Assembly (NCBI GenBank): GCA_037893225.1
Contig: JAZGUH010000363.1
Span: 1,178,001 to 1,242,000, forward strand
DNA from: Hippasteria phrygiana
Taxonomy: Eukaryota; Echinodermata; Asteroidea; Valvatida; Goniasteridae
Direction of reading: 5' to 3'
Length of the DNA stretch: 64,000 bases
Made by a program: the position numbers and the translations under genes. Every line of letters begins with the position of its first letter. The stretch's first letter is position 1. This document shows positions 10,962-21,116 of the stretch, piece after piece. The notes beneath the pieces are model-generated. The model did not search any database. It saw nothing but the letters and a program-made list of their open reading frames with translations, and was not told the DNA's origin.

Positions 10962-11520
10962 AGCCTTTTTCTGTTGCAACTGGGACAATATCAACAATTC
11001 TGTTGCCACTATTTTAGAGTCTGACAATAATAACATTCAAAGCACACGTTGTGATCAGATTTATAGTGTGGAACATTTTGTAAATGTACGTGCATACAAC
11101 TTCATTTTTACTTAAAAGTTAATGGCGACCTATAAGGTCCATCCTACTTTCAGTTAACTGCCAAGTTGGAAGGACAAGCACAGGAGTAATGATGTCATAA
11201 ATCTATTTATAAATCTATTTATTGCAGCGATGCTGCAATAAATGCGCACGCATTATGTAAATTACGTATTATGTAAATTGATGACCAGACACAGATTTAT
11301 GGTTTTTTTTTACCGTCATTATTATTTTTAATATACAAAAGATGACGTATCTTGTTGTCCTCAACACTTAAAAAAAACCACCAAAACGGGAGGTTTTATA
11401 CATCAATCCCAAGTTTAAGATATACAGAGAGTAAACACTGGATTAAGATTAAAAACCAGGTGGTGACGTCAAATGGCAGCAACAATGCAATTATATACAG
11501 TGTATATATATTACATACAT
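10962..11520. other. 3' flank of the transposase gene
   Basis: AT-rich, no gene seen. It holds the hairpin ATTGCAGCGATGCTGCAAT with AATAAA next to it (about 11221-11240), which could form the 3' end of the transposase transcript. Confidence 0.4.
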
Positions 11521-11546
11521 TATTTTTTCAAAGTGAACGAAGAAAC

Positions 11547-11620
11547 TGGCAGGAGCGGGATTCGAACCTGCGACCTCTGGAATATCGTACAGGTGCTCTA
11601 CCAACTGAGCTATCTTGCCC
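11547..11620 (-). other. tRNA-like sequence, left arm (not a functional tRNA)
   Basis: On the - strand it has box A (TAGCTCAGTTGGTAGAGC) and box B (GGTTCGAATCC), a D arm and a near-complete acceptor stem. The anticodon stem pairs badly (CCTGT against TCCAG), so I do not call a working tRNA. Confidence 0.7.
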
Positions 11621-11708
11621 TATGTTGGCGGTCTCCCAAATTGTCAGTATCTTATATGTGGGCGCTCACCCGAACAAAGATACTGATAATTTGGGAGACG
11701 CCAACATA

Positions 11709-11782
11709 GGGCAAGATAGCTCAGTTGGTAGAGCACCGGTACGGTATTCCGGAGGTCGCAGGTTCGAATCCCGCTTCTGCCA
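11709..11782 (+). other. tRNA-like sequence, right arm, Thr(GGU)-like by position
   Basis: Box A and box B are intact. The acceptor stem GGCAAGA pairs with TTCTGCC with one mismatch and one wobble. The anticodon stem CCGGT/TCCGG has four pairs, and the loop ACGGTAT puts GGT at positions 34-36. Position 33 is C instead of the near-universal U, which argues against translation use. Confidence 0.65.
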
Positions 11783-11802
11783 GTTTCTTTGTTCGCTTTA
11801 AA

Positions 11803-12238
11803 AATGTATTCAAAATGTACATATTGTTTGATAAATTAAATTAAATTAATTTTTCAAAGTGAACAAATTAAATTACATGTTTCACTAAAAAATTAACACA
11901 CAGGCCCAATGGGTTGAGTTTGTCTACCAGTGATGTAGTGGAGACCATCATAACACAAGACCGACTTGTTACAGGCACAAGTAGCAGGTATAAACCATGA
12001 CAAGGGAATGCTTTCATTACAGTTCATTTGAACAGCTTAAAACTTGAATTAAGACTGAAGGTCTTGTGATGTCTTGTTTTGGTCTTACAGGGTCTTGTGA
12101 TGGTCTCGACTACATCTCTGCTGTCTACCCTGTCTGGCATCAAGTAAAAAGCACTTAACACTTGTAGCTTGCAAAACTATCAGTCTAATCACCAAAATAC
12201 GCACTGAATGTGTAAGGAATTGTCCCCTTGCTCACTGG
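11803..12238. other. intergenic, nothing identified
   Basis: AT-rich sequence with no ORF of interest. Near 11850 the motif TTTTTCAAAGTGAACAAA resembles the outer end of the neighbouring foldback element, perhaps a solo end. Confidence 0.4.
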
Positions 12239-12557
12239 TTAAAGGCTGGTTCACACTCTGCGTATGCAGCAAAAAGACTGGCAATGTGTGAATGCACATA
12301 TGTTTTTACCGAAACAAATCGCATGTCAAAGTTTTTAATGACAATAGAAGTATGAATGCTGGATCTTTCAAGAAGGCGCAACTGGTGTGGGGGTGTTAGG
12401 GTATCCAAAACGTGGACACAAAATGTTAGAGAACAAAAGAGAACAATATCGACCGCAATTGACAGTGTACAAAACATATGGAGGTCTTCAAAAAAAGTAC
12501 AAACAAAAGAGAGACAATAGGAGGTCCGCGATTGCAGCGAGTATGAACAAACCTTAA
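12239..12557. mobile_element. MITE-like element with TTAAAGG ends
   Basis: Left end TTAAAGGCTGGTTCACACTC and right end, read in reverse, TTAAGGTTTGTTCATACTCG: an imperfect terminal inverted repeat with TTAA at both edges. There is no coding capacity. Confidence 0.5.
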
Positions 12558-13216
12558 TTCTCCAAGAATGCACTGCTTCGTTTTGAGACTTTGCATGTCT
12601 AGGCTGTGAAATGTAATAAAAGGCCCAAAAGCATTGTAATTGGAGTAATGGCTGGCTTATTTAGGACCACAGTAATAAACTGATTTTTTCACTGACCCAA
12701 GATGCTTTATAAATGTTTTTAACTTTATGTAAGCATAACTGGGCACATGTTTCTTAAGAAAACAATGATTTAGAACGTCCATGTTTAACAAATTTAGTTA
12801 TGGAGTCGGACAAAAAAAACCATTAGATTTATCAGGTTACATCTTGTATATGGTGGAGTAAATTACTAAACCACAGGTTTTATAAAGGAAATAAGGCAAA
12901 TATTTCAAAAATACGTTTGGCCTAAATTTTTTAACTCAACATGCAAACGCAAAACCGAACCAACCCAAAGTCGGTTTCAGGTCAGTTTAGCACATCATAA
13001 GTCTAGGGGAGGGTTAGGGTCAAGAGTTAAGGGGGAATAAACAAAAATAAAATTGGTGCACAGAAAATGCATTCAGATTTTCCATTATATCATATGAGCC
13101 TTTTTGATTTTATCAATATTATAATTACGCTTCTTTGCGAATTGACTCTTAGAACAGATCAAGAAACCTGTCCATTCGTGCAAGTTTTTCTTGGTGCATG
13201 GATTTAGCTTCTTCCT
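12558..13216. other. 3' flank of the Myb/SANT gene
   Basis: AT-rich; no gene recognised on either strand. Confidence 0.4.
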
Positions 13217-15803
13217 TCAACTCTTTTTGTTTTCCTTGGGAAGACCTGGTTGCACAATTTTGTCATCTTTTTTGCTTAAGGAATCTATGATGACCTTTGG
13301 GCATGTCGATGCTTTATTCCCATACATTTCGTCAAAGTCTTCCAAATATTTGAATCTTTTTCTGTCTGATCCAGTTTTGTTGTTGTGATCCTTAACTTCT
13401 TTGTATCGTTTTTTTAACTGGTTCCATTTATTAATTGCCTGTGTCACTGACACAGAAATGCCCATTTCTTGTAATTCAGTACTAATTTTAGCCCAAAGAA
13501 AATTGTGTTCCTTATGACCTGACTGAAATTCTGATTGCATACCAATGCGGAGGGTTAGTAATGCACGCTCTTCATTTGGGCTCCAGAAATGATGGCCACT
13601 GCTAGCCTGAGATACAACAGGTGCAGATTTAGAAGGACCCGATGATGGCTGATTTGGGAGAACTTCAGGAATGCTTCTTTGTTCAGAAGAATCTAAAAAA
13701 TTGCAAATAAAAGCAGAACAAGTTTAACTAAGAACTAAGATTGTAACATTTCCCCCCAATAATATTCAAATATGCCTGGGTGATGAGGGGGATTTAAAGG
13801 CAGTGTACATGATTGGTCATTGTTGCAATGTTCAGAAATGGGCGGATTTGGGGGTTAGTATGTTATAGGAAATATCATTCCACTGACCTTTTCAAAGTTT
13901 TGCGTTGTTTGATGGCGAAAAAACAAGAGAAAAACGGCGCTCGTTTTCAACCGTCGGGCGGATGATAGCCTTTAGTCAAGGCGCGTGGCTATCTGGGCGC
14001 GTGACGCGCCACGGATATGCCATGGCGCCATCGTGTCCGGGGCGCGCCACTTGACTAACGGCAACAGGGCAGTTTTCCAACGATTCCCAGCTGGAAATCG
14101 TTGGAAAACGATATGTATTTCCACTTTTCTTAACAACGACAGCACACCTGGTGCCATCATTTCACAGGATGATTGAGACTACTATTATTAAACTTACAGT
14201 CTAGTAAGGTATTTTGTAATAATTTAGTAAAAAAAAATTTGAGGACTACCAATCGTGTACACTGCCTTTAACATCAACGGTTGTCTAAAGTTGAATTTGA
14301 GGCAAGGATGAGTGTGAGTTTTCAAATGGGGCAGTTGACTTGCAGTTTCACATTTTTCACATGTTTGAAACTTCCCATAAACGGTATTCGGCGAACAGAC
14401 AAAGTTTATATCAGCAAGCGATGGACATACAATGTTAAGGGGGTTTTTCCAAATAGAAAGTAGTCTTTACTGGATAACACTGTTGAAATTCCATTCCATC
14501 CCATGTTTGATTCACTAATGTTACATTTAGGGTGTGCATTTGCGGTTAGTATGATAATCGGGTTTAAGCTTGAAAAAAACACAGGCACCCGTTAAAGAAA
14601 GCCAATCGGAAATAGCTTTCATACTGTTCATAAAGGTCTGCACGTTAATACTACCACATCGGTGCTTCAATACAAGATGCAAGTGTGTACAGTGAGCTCA
14701 ATGTAGCTTTATGGTGTAAACTGCATTTTCACACGCATCATACATGTTAATCTGTTCGATTTTTCCATGTACCATTGTTTTCATTTTGAAAATTTGCCAC
14801 AAATGATATTACAAAACTTTTATTTTCTTTGTCTAAGAAATTACTACATGTAAGCAATTCGGTTATGGGTACTCGATTCTATAATCTGGAACCAGTTCCT
14901 GGCATGAGCGGTCGAGTACTTGGGTACAAATTCGGATGCACATTTCAAATTGCAATAAAATTTAGTTACACTTTCTCAACCCCCCTCCCCCCCCCCCCCC
15001 CCCCCCCCCAGGTGACCTGACAAACAGCTTTGATACTTTCTCTAATTTACCTTTCTCACCAACTTTCACGAAGTTCTTAACAATATTTTGTAGGGTGGCT
15101 TGATCTGCATGTAGCATAAATGAGGGAAGTAAAATTTCAACATATTAAAGCTATGATTTAAGAAAGCATCACAGTATGAGAAGTTCCACCCCCAACTAAA
15201 AAAAAGCAATGCTCAATAAGCGAAGTGGCATGGGGTAAAGTGGAAACGGGGTGAAGTGGGGAGTCAGGTTGGCGTAGCGGTTGTTTTCTCACCTTCCACC
15301 GCTGTGACCATGGTTTGATTCCTGCCTGGGCCAATATGTATATTGGGTTTTCAGTGCCTGCCTGATTCTGTGGGTTTTGCTCATGTTATTCGTTTAGGGT
15401 TTTTCTCCCACCTCTAAAACTGGAACTCCTCATTGTCTTCTCTGACTGGGCCCATGGAAGAACAGTGGATTCCAATGAATGGGCAACTCGGCATAAATAA
15501 ATAATTACCCCTAACCCTGCCAGATGCAGCACATTGCATATGTGCTGACAGCTCCACTTGTCAATGTGACAAAGTATGCAATTTGATGCGTCTGGCAGGG
15601 TTATGGTTAATAACAAATAAATAAAAGACTGACAACCCTATGAGACCACTACATGTACTACAGTAGTACAGTAGTAGGCTTCGCTTAAATTCTTTTGAAC
15701 TTATGGGATCTCAGTACTCACCACCTTTTACAACTGCAGAGACATATGTGGGTTGGTCGACTACCACAGTTTCTTTAGTACCATCGGGTAAAACAATGCA
15801 TAT
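13217..15803 (-). CDS. Myb/SANT-like DNA-binding protein, Harbinger partner (partial, two exons)
   Basis: Second protein typical of autonomous PIF/Harbinger elements, where a Myb/SANT-like protein binds DNA and helps bring the transposase to the ends and into the nucleus. The last exon (13692 to 13217) encodes a Ser/Pro-rich linker, then FWSPNEERALLTLR...LWAKISTELQEMG...INKWNQLKKRYKEVKD, the tryptophan-spaced three-helix pattern of the Myb/SANT (trihelix) fold, and ends KENKKS-stop. An upstream exon (15803 to 15722) encodes CIVLPDGTKETVVVDQPTYV with acceptor AAACAG and donor GTGAGT; its phase-1 end fits the AT-start of the last exon (GAT = Asp). The 2-kb intron has collected a MITE and a SINE. 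I did not find a first exon with ATG; it would lie right of 15804, near or beyond the satellite edge at 16396. Confidence 0.75.
13794..14271. mobile_element. MITE, TTAAAGGCAGTGTACA family
   Basis: Left end TTAAAGGCAGTGTACATGAT and right end, inverted, TTAAAGGCAGTGTACACGAT. The interior has GC-rich palindromic stretches (13980-14110, including CAACGATTTCC and its inverse). It sits in the intron of the Myb/SANT gene. Very similar ends are common, as I recall, in echinoderm transcripts and genomes. Confidence 0.8.
14272..15254. other. intron sequence of the Myb/SANT gene
   Basis: No coding signal. Contains a pyrimidine run with a long C tract near 14981-15009. Confidence 0.5.
15261..15510 (+). 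mobile_element. tRNA-derived SINE
   Basis: Box A-like TTGGCGTAGCGGTT at about 15269-15282 and box B GGTTTGATTCC at 15312-15322 form a tRNA-like head. An unrelated body follows, ending in AAATAAATAAAT near 15500. Directly downstream is a ~90-bp inverted repeat (CCCTGCCAGA ... TCTGGCAGGG, about 15515-15602). Confidence 0.65.
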
Positions 15804-15942
15804 CTGTTTGTAGTAACTAGGACAGGTTAGAAAAAGATAAGATTTTTCTCAAGTAGGCTTAATACGTGCACCTACAGTGGCTATGACCAATACCATGTAC
15901 ATTTCTGAGGCAGACAACAAAATTACAGACATTCGGTAACCA

Positions 15943-16146
15943 GGAAAGAGTTCCATATCCGGACATCACTTATTTTCCCTTAATATGACTTAAAAACGAC
16001 CAAAAAGTGTAAATTTGATAAAGAAACACGAATTTTGAAGGGAAAAAATTTAAACTTATTCTTTGAAAATACTTTGACTTTTTCTGTCATGGCCCATAGA
16101 CTTTGTGCACGAGGTATAAGTGATGTCCGGATATGGAACTCTTTCC
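15943..16146. mobile_element. 204-bp MITE with GGAAAGAGTTCCATATCC ends
   Basis: GGAAAGAGTTCCATATCCGG at the left matches the inverted right end almost perfectly and extends into ACATCACTTAT. No coding capacity and no clear target duplication. Confidence 0.75.
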
Positions 16147-16395
16147 GAAATCAACTTTAAAAAAGAATGATTTGATTAACAACCAAAAAAGCTGAACATT
16201 CAACCAATCGAGCTAGGTATTTTGTATTTGTTTATTTTTTTAAATTTATTTCGGTATAAAAGCCTCCAATACAAAAATTAGAAAATTTATATCGATTGGA
16301 TTACAAATAGAAATGCACATACATATATGTATACTAAACCGTTACTGGTAGCTTAAAAAACAATTACATAAAAATTAAGACATACAAAGACTAAA

Positions 16396-18822
16396 CTAGA
16401 CATGTTATGTGTTTGTCCCGTGGACAAACACAGGGCTGTTTCGTGTTTTTTTTTATTGTGTTAGTTAGTCAAATGTTTATACAATAATTAACGTTATTGG
16501 ATGTGTGAAGGATTGGTTTAAAGAAAGAAATCGAGTACAAATGTTATGGGGAATAGTGTAGCGAATGCCCCTTTAAAATGACATCACGTGACATGTGATC
16601 ACTTCATAACGTCAAGTCAATGTTCACCTATAACACCCGGTGGCATACCTAGATACATGTTTCAACTTAATCGGACTTGTACTTTTGTAGATATATGGCT
16701 TTGAAAAATGCCTCTTTAAGATGACGTCACGTGACATGTGATGATGTCATCATGACGTAAAAGTTCGACACACATTCTGAGCAGTTGGTCTAAGTGTCTG
16801 CCAATTTGAAAAGTACCCAAAGTGCCAATAAGAAAAAAGTGTACAAATGCTATGGGCAATAGTCTAGCGAATGCTCCTTTAAGATGACATCACGTGACAT
16901 GTGATGTCATCATAACGTTATGTCAACTTTCATCTATAACACACCGTGTAGCATACTTAGATATTATGTTTCAACTTAATCGGACTTGTACTTTTGTAGA
17001 TACACAATGTATGGCTACGAAAAATGCCCCTTTAAGATGACGTCAAGTTGACATGTGATGACGTCATCATGACATAAAAGTTCGACACACATTCTGAGCA
17101 GTTGGTCTAAGTGTCTGCCAATTTTAAAAGTACCCAAAGTGCCAGTAAGAAAAAAACATGTACAAATGCAATAGTCTAGCGAATGCCCCTTTAAGATGAC
17201 ATCACGTGACATGTGATGACATCATGATAATGTCATGTCAATTTCCATATATAAACCTACTGGCCTACCTAGATATTACGTTTCAACTTAATTGAACTTG
17301 TACTTTTGTTGATATATGGCTTCCAAAACTGCCCCTTTAAGATGACGTCACGTGACATGTGATGACGTCGTCCTATTGTCATGTTTATTTTCATCTATGA
17401 ACCTGCAGACCTACCTGGATATTACTTTTCAACTTAATCGAATTTGTACTTTTGTAGATATATGGCTTCAAAACTGCCCCTTTAAGATGACGTCACGTGA
17501 CATGTGATGACATCAATCATGATAATGTCATGTCAATTTTCAGCTATAAACCTACTGGGCTACCTAGATATTACTTTTCAACTTAATCGAATTTGTACTT
17601 TTGTAGATATATGGCTTCAAAAACTGCCCCTTTAAGATGACGTCACGTGGCATGTCATGACGTCATCAAGAGGTAAAAGTTCGGCACACATTGTGAGCAG
17701 TTAGTCTAAGTGTCTGCCAAGTTTAAAAGTACCCAAAGTGCCGGTAAGAAAGAAAACGTGTACAAATGCTATAGGCAATAATCTAGCGAGTGCCCCCTTT
17801 AAGATGACACCACGTGACATGTTATGACTTGATCATAACGTCATGTCAATTTTCATCTATAACACCAGGTGGCATACCTTACGTTCCAACTGAATCGGAC
17901 TTGTACTTTTGTAGATATATGGCTTCGAAAAATGCCCCTTTAAGATGACGTCATCAGGACGTAAAAGTTCGGCACACATTGTGAGCAGTTGGGGTAAGTG
18001 TCTGCCAAGTTTAAAAGTAGCCAATGTGGCCGGTAAGAAAGTAAACGTTTACAAATGCTATGGGCAATATTCTATCGACTTGAAAAAAGAATTTTTTCAT
18101 GACGTCACACAATTTTCGCTTTTTAGGGCATATCTTTGAGACATACCAAAGCTATAACAAAAAGAATTTTGAAAATATCTTGTTTTGTTCGCTAGATATA
18201 GTGAAAAGAATGTTACGATTATAAAACTTCAAGAATTCAGCGACTTGAAAAAAGACTACAAATCAACCCTTTTTATAAACAGCATGCACATTTAAGCCAT
18301 GGTTATCAGCCCTTCCCAGAATTCCTTTGTGTTATATTGAATTGGGTCTACATTTTGAAATGGCTCCTATTTCTTACTTGAGTGAGCCACGATCACGAAA
18401 TTTTGGAATTAGGTACAGGAAAATTCAATGTATACATTTTTGTAATCAGATTGACCCTTACATGCGTTTAAAAAAAAAAATATTGTTGATGACGTCATCA
18501 TGACGTCACACAATTTTCGCCATTTAGGGCATATCTTTGAGACATACCAAAGCTATAACAAAAAGAATTTTGAAAATATCTTGTTTTGTTCGCTAGATAT
18601 AATTTAATGAATGTTACGATTTTCAAAATTCAAAAATTCATAAAAAATCACGTGATGACGTCATCATGACGTAAAAGTTCGGCATGCATTCTGAGCAGTT
18701 GGTCTGAGTGTCTGTTAAGTTTAAAGGCAATCGGCTGCATAAAAGTAGCCAAAGTGCCTGGCAGAAAGAAATCGTGTACAAACGCTATGGGCAAAAAGTC
18801 TGAAAAAGAAAAAAAAAAAAAA
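16396..18822 (-). mobile_element. array element 1 (leftmost)
   Basis: Its 3' end marks the left border of the array: host sequence ...GACTAAA, then CTAG (16396-16399) and the hairpin GTGTTTGTCC-CGT-GGACAAACAC (16409-16431). It holds several ~146-bp monomers, two ~400-bp monomers and the terminal GTCTGAAAAAG plus A-run. Confidence 0.7.
17341..17930. repeat. ~146-bp satellite monomers (example stretch)
   Basis: Consensus parts: GCCCCTTTAAGATGACGTCA, CGTGACATGTGATGACGTCA, ATAACGTCATGTCAATTTTC, CCTAGATATTACTTTTCAAC, TTAATCGGACTTGTACTTTT, GTAGATATATGGCTTC. Successive GATGACGTCA anchors at 19199, 19345, 19489, 19635 and 19781 are 144-146 bp apart, and spacing elsewhere reaches 150. The same monomers occur at 16.5-17.9, 19.1-20.2, 21.4-22.5, 31.4-32.6, 34.8-35.9, 36.2-37.1, 39.0-39.5 and 41.0-42.1 kb. 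Confidence 0.85.
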
Positions 18823-21116
18823 CTAGAGCTTTGGTGTTTGTGGACAAACACAGGGCTGTTTCGTTTGGGGGGTTTTTGGTAGTTTGATTCTTAATTTTTG
18901 AGATTTCAATGGTGGATCAAAAAATCTTGTTTTACTTTCATGGTCGTCTACGACAGGTCATGCAATCACGTAGGCTTATTCATAATCGTTTTGGAAATGT
19001 GAGCATACAAGGAGTTGATGACCATGATTACGTCATCAGACGTCACACATTTTTCACATTTATATTTAAGTGTGTATGACCTTAAAATATATTACAAGAA
19101 TTATCAAAAATTGTTTAAAATTCATGTTAGATACCACGTTTCAACTTAATCGAACTTGTACTTTTGTAGATAGATGGCTTCAAAAACTGCCCCTTTAAGA
19201 TGACGTCACGTGACATGTGATGAAGTCATCATAATGTCATGTCAATTTTCATCTATGAACCTGCAGATCTGCCTGGATATTACATTTCAACTTAATCGAA
19301 CTTGTACTTTTGTTTATATGTGGCTTCAAAAACTGCCCCTTTAAGATGACGTCAGGTGACATGTGATGAAGTCATCATAACGTCATGTCAATTTTCATCT
19401 ATAAACCTGCTGGCCTACTTAGATATTACATTTCAACTTAATCGAGCTTGTACTTTTGTAGATATGGCTTCAAAAACTGCCCCTTTAAGATGACGTCACG
19501 TGACATGTGATGACATCATGATAATGTCATGTCAATTTTCAGCTATAAACCTACTGGGCTACCTAGATATTACTTTTCAACTTAATCGAACTTGTAATTT
19601 TGTTTATATATGGCTTCAAAAACTGCCCCTTTAAGATGACGTCACGTGACATGTGATGACGTCATCATAACGTCAATTCAATTTTTATCTATAAACCTAC
19701 TGGGCTACCTAGATATTACTTTTGAACTTAATCGGACTTGTGCTTTTGTAGACATATGGCTTCAAAAACTGCCCCTTTAAGATGACGTCACGTGACATGT
19801 GATGACATCAATTATGATAATGTCATGTCAATTTTCAGCTATAAACCTACTGGGCTACCTAGATATTACTTTTCAACTTAATCGAATTTGTACTTTTGTA
19901 GATATATGGCTTCAAAAACTGCCCCTTTAAGATGACGTCACGTGGCATGTCATGACGTCATCAAGAGGTAAAAGTTCGGCACACATTGTGAGCAGTTAGT
20001 CTAAGTGTCTGCCAAGTTTAAAAGTACCCAAAGTGCCGGTAAGAAAGAAAACGTGTACAAATGCTATAGGCAATAATCTAGCGAGTGCCCCTTTAAGATG
20101 ACACCACGTGACATGTTATGACTTGATCATAACGTCATGTCAATTTTCATCTATAACACCAGGTGGCATACCTTACGTTCCAACTGAATCGGACTTGTAC
20201 TTTTGTAGATATATGGCTTCGAAAAATGCCCCTTTAAGATGACGTCATCAGGACGTAAAAGTTCGGCACACATTGTGAGCAGTTGGGGTAAGTGTCTGCC
20301 AAGTTTAAAAGTAGCCAATGTGGCCGGTAAGAAAGTAAACGTTTACAAATGCTATGGGCAATATTCTATCGACTTGAAAAAAGAATTTTTTCATGACGTC
20401 ACACAATTTTCGCTTTTTAGGGCATATCTTTGAGACATACCAAAGCTATAACAAAAAGAATTTTGAAAATATCTTGTTTTGTTCGCTAGATATAGTGAAA
20501 AGAATGTTACGATTATAAAACTTCAAGAATTCAGCGACTTGAAAAAAGACTACAAATCAACCCTTTTTATAAACAGCATGCACATTTAAGCCATGGTTAT
20601 CAGCCCTTCCCAGAATTCCTTTGTGTTATATTGAATTGGGTCTACATTTTGAAATGGCTCCTATTTCTTACTTGAGTGAGCCACGATCACGAAATTTTGG
20701 AATTAGGTACAGGAAAATTCAATGTATACATTTTTGTAATCAGATTGACCCTTACATGCGTTTAAAAAAAAAAATATTGTTGATGACGTCATCATGACGT
20801 CACACAATTTTCGCCATTTAGGGCATATCTTTGAGACATACCAAAGCTATAACAAAAAGAATTTTGAAAATATCTTGTTTTGTTCGCTAGATATAATTTA
20901 ATGAATGTTACGATTTTCAAAATTCAAAAATTCATAAAAAATCACGTGATGACGTCATCATGACGTAAAAGTTCGGCATGCATTCTGAGCAGTTGGTCTG
21001 AGTGTCTGTTAAGTTTAAAGGCAATCGGCTGCATAAAAGTAGCCAAAGTGCCTGGCAGAAAGAAATCGTGTACAAACGCTATGGGCAAAAAGTCTGAAAA
21101 AGAAAAAAAAAAAAAA
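18823..21116 (-). mobile_element. array element 2, 2294 bp, unit of a tandem duplication
   Basis: Bounded by CTAG on both sides. The sequence from about 17.51 kb recurs 2294-2295 bp later nearly without change, and again after a further 2294 bp up to about 22.5 kb. The duplicated unit therefore equals exactly one element. Confidence 0.75.

Larger units (their letters stand above)
11529..11802. mobile_element. foldback element with two outward-facing tRNA-like arms
   Basis: An inverted-repeat element. The outer ends are AAAGTGAACGAAGAAACTGG and the inverse; the centre (about 11621-11708) is GTTGGCG(G)TCTCCCAAATT and its inverse around a ~40-bp loop. Each arm contains a 74-nt tRNA-like sequence, and both 5' ends face the centre. 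Short A/B-box units are typical of SINEs, but a head-to-head pair inside terminal inverted repeats is unusual. Confidence 0.75.

Noticed and set aside
11709..11782. Functional tRNA-Thr gene
   Set aside because: C at position 33, weak anticodon closing pair and location in an inverted-repeat element make a working tRNA unlikely.
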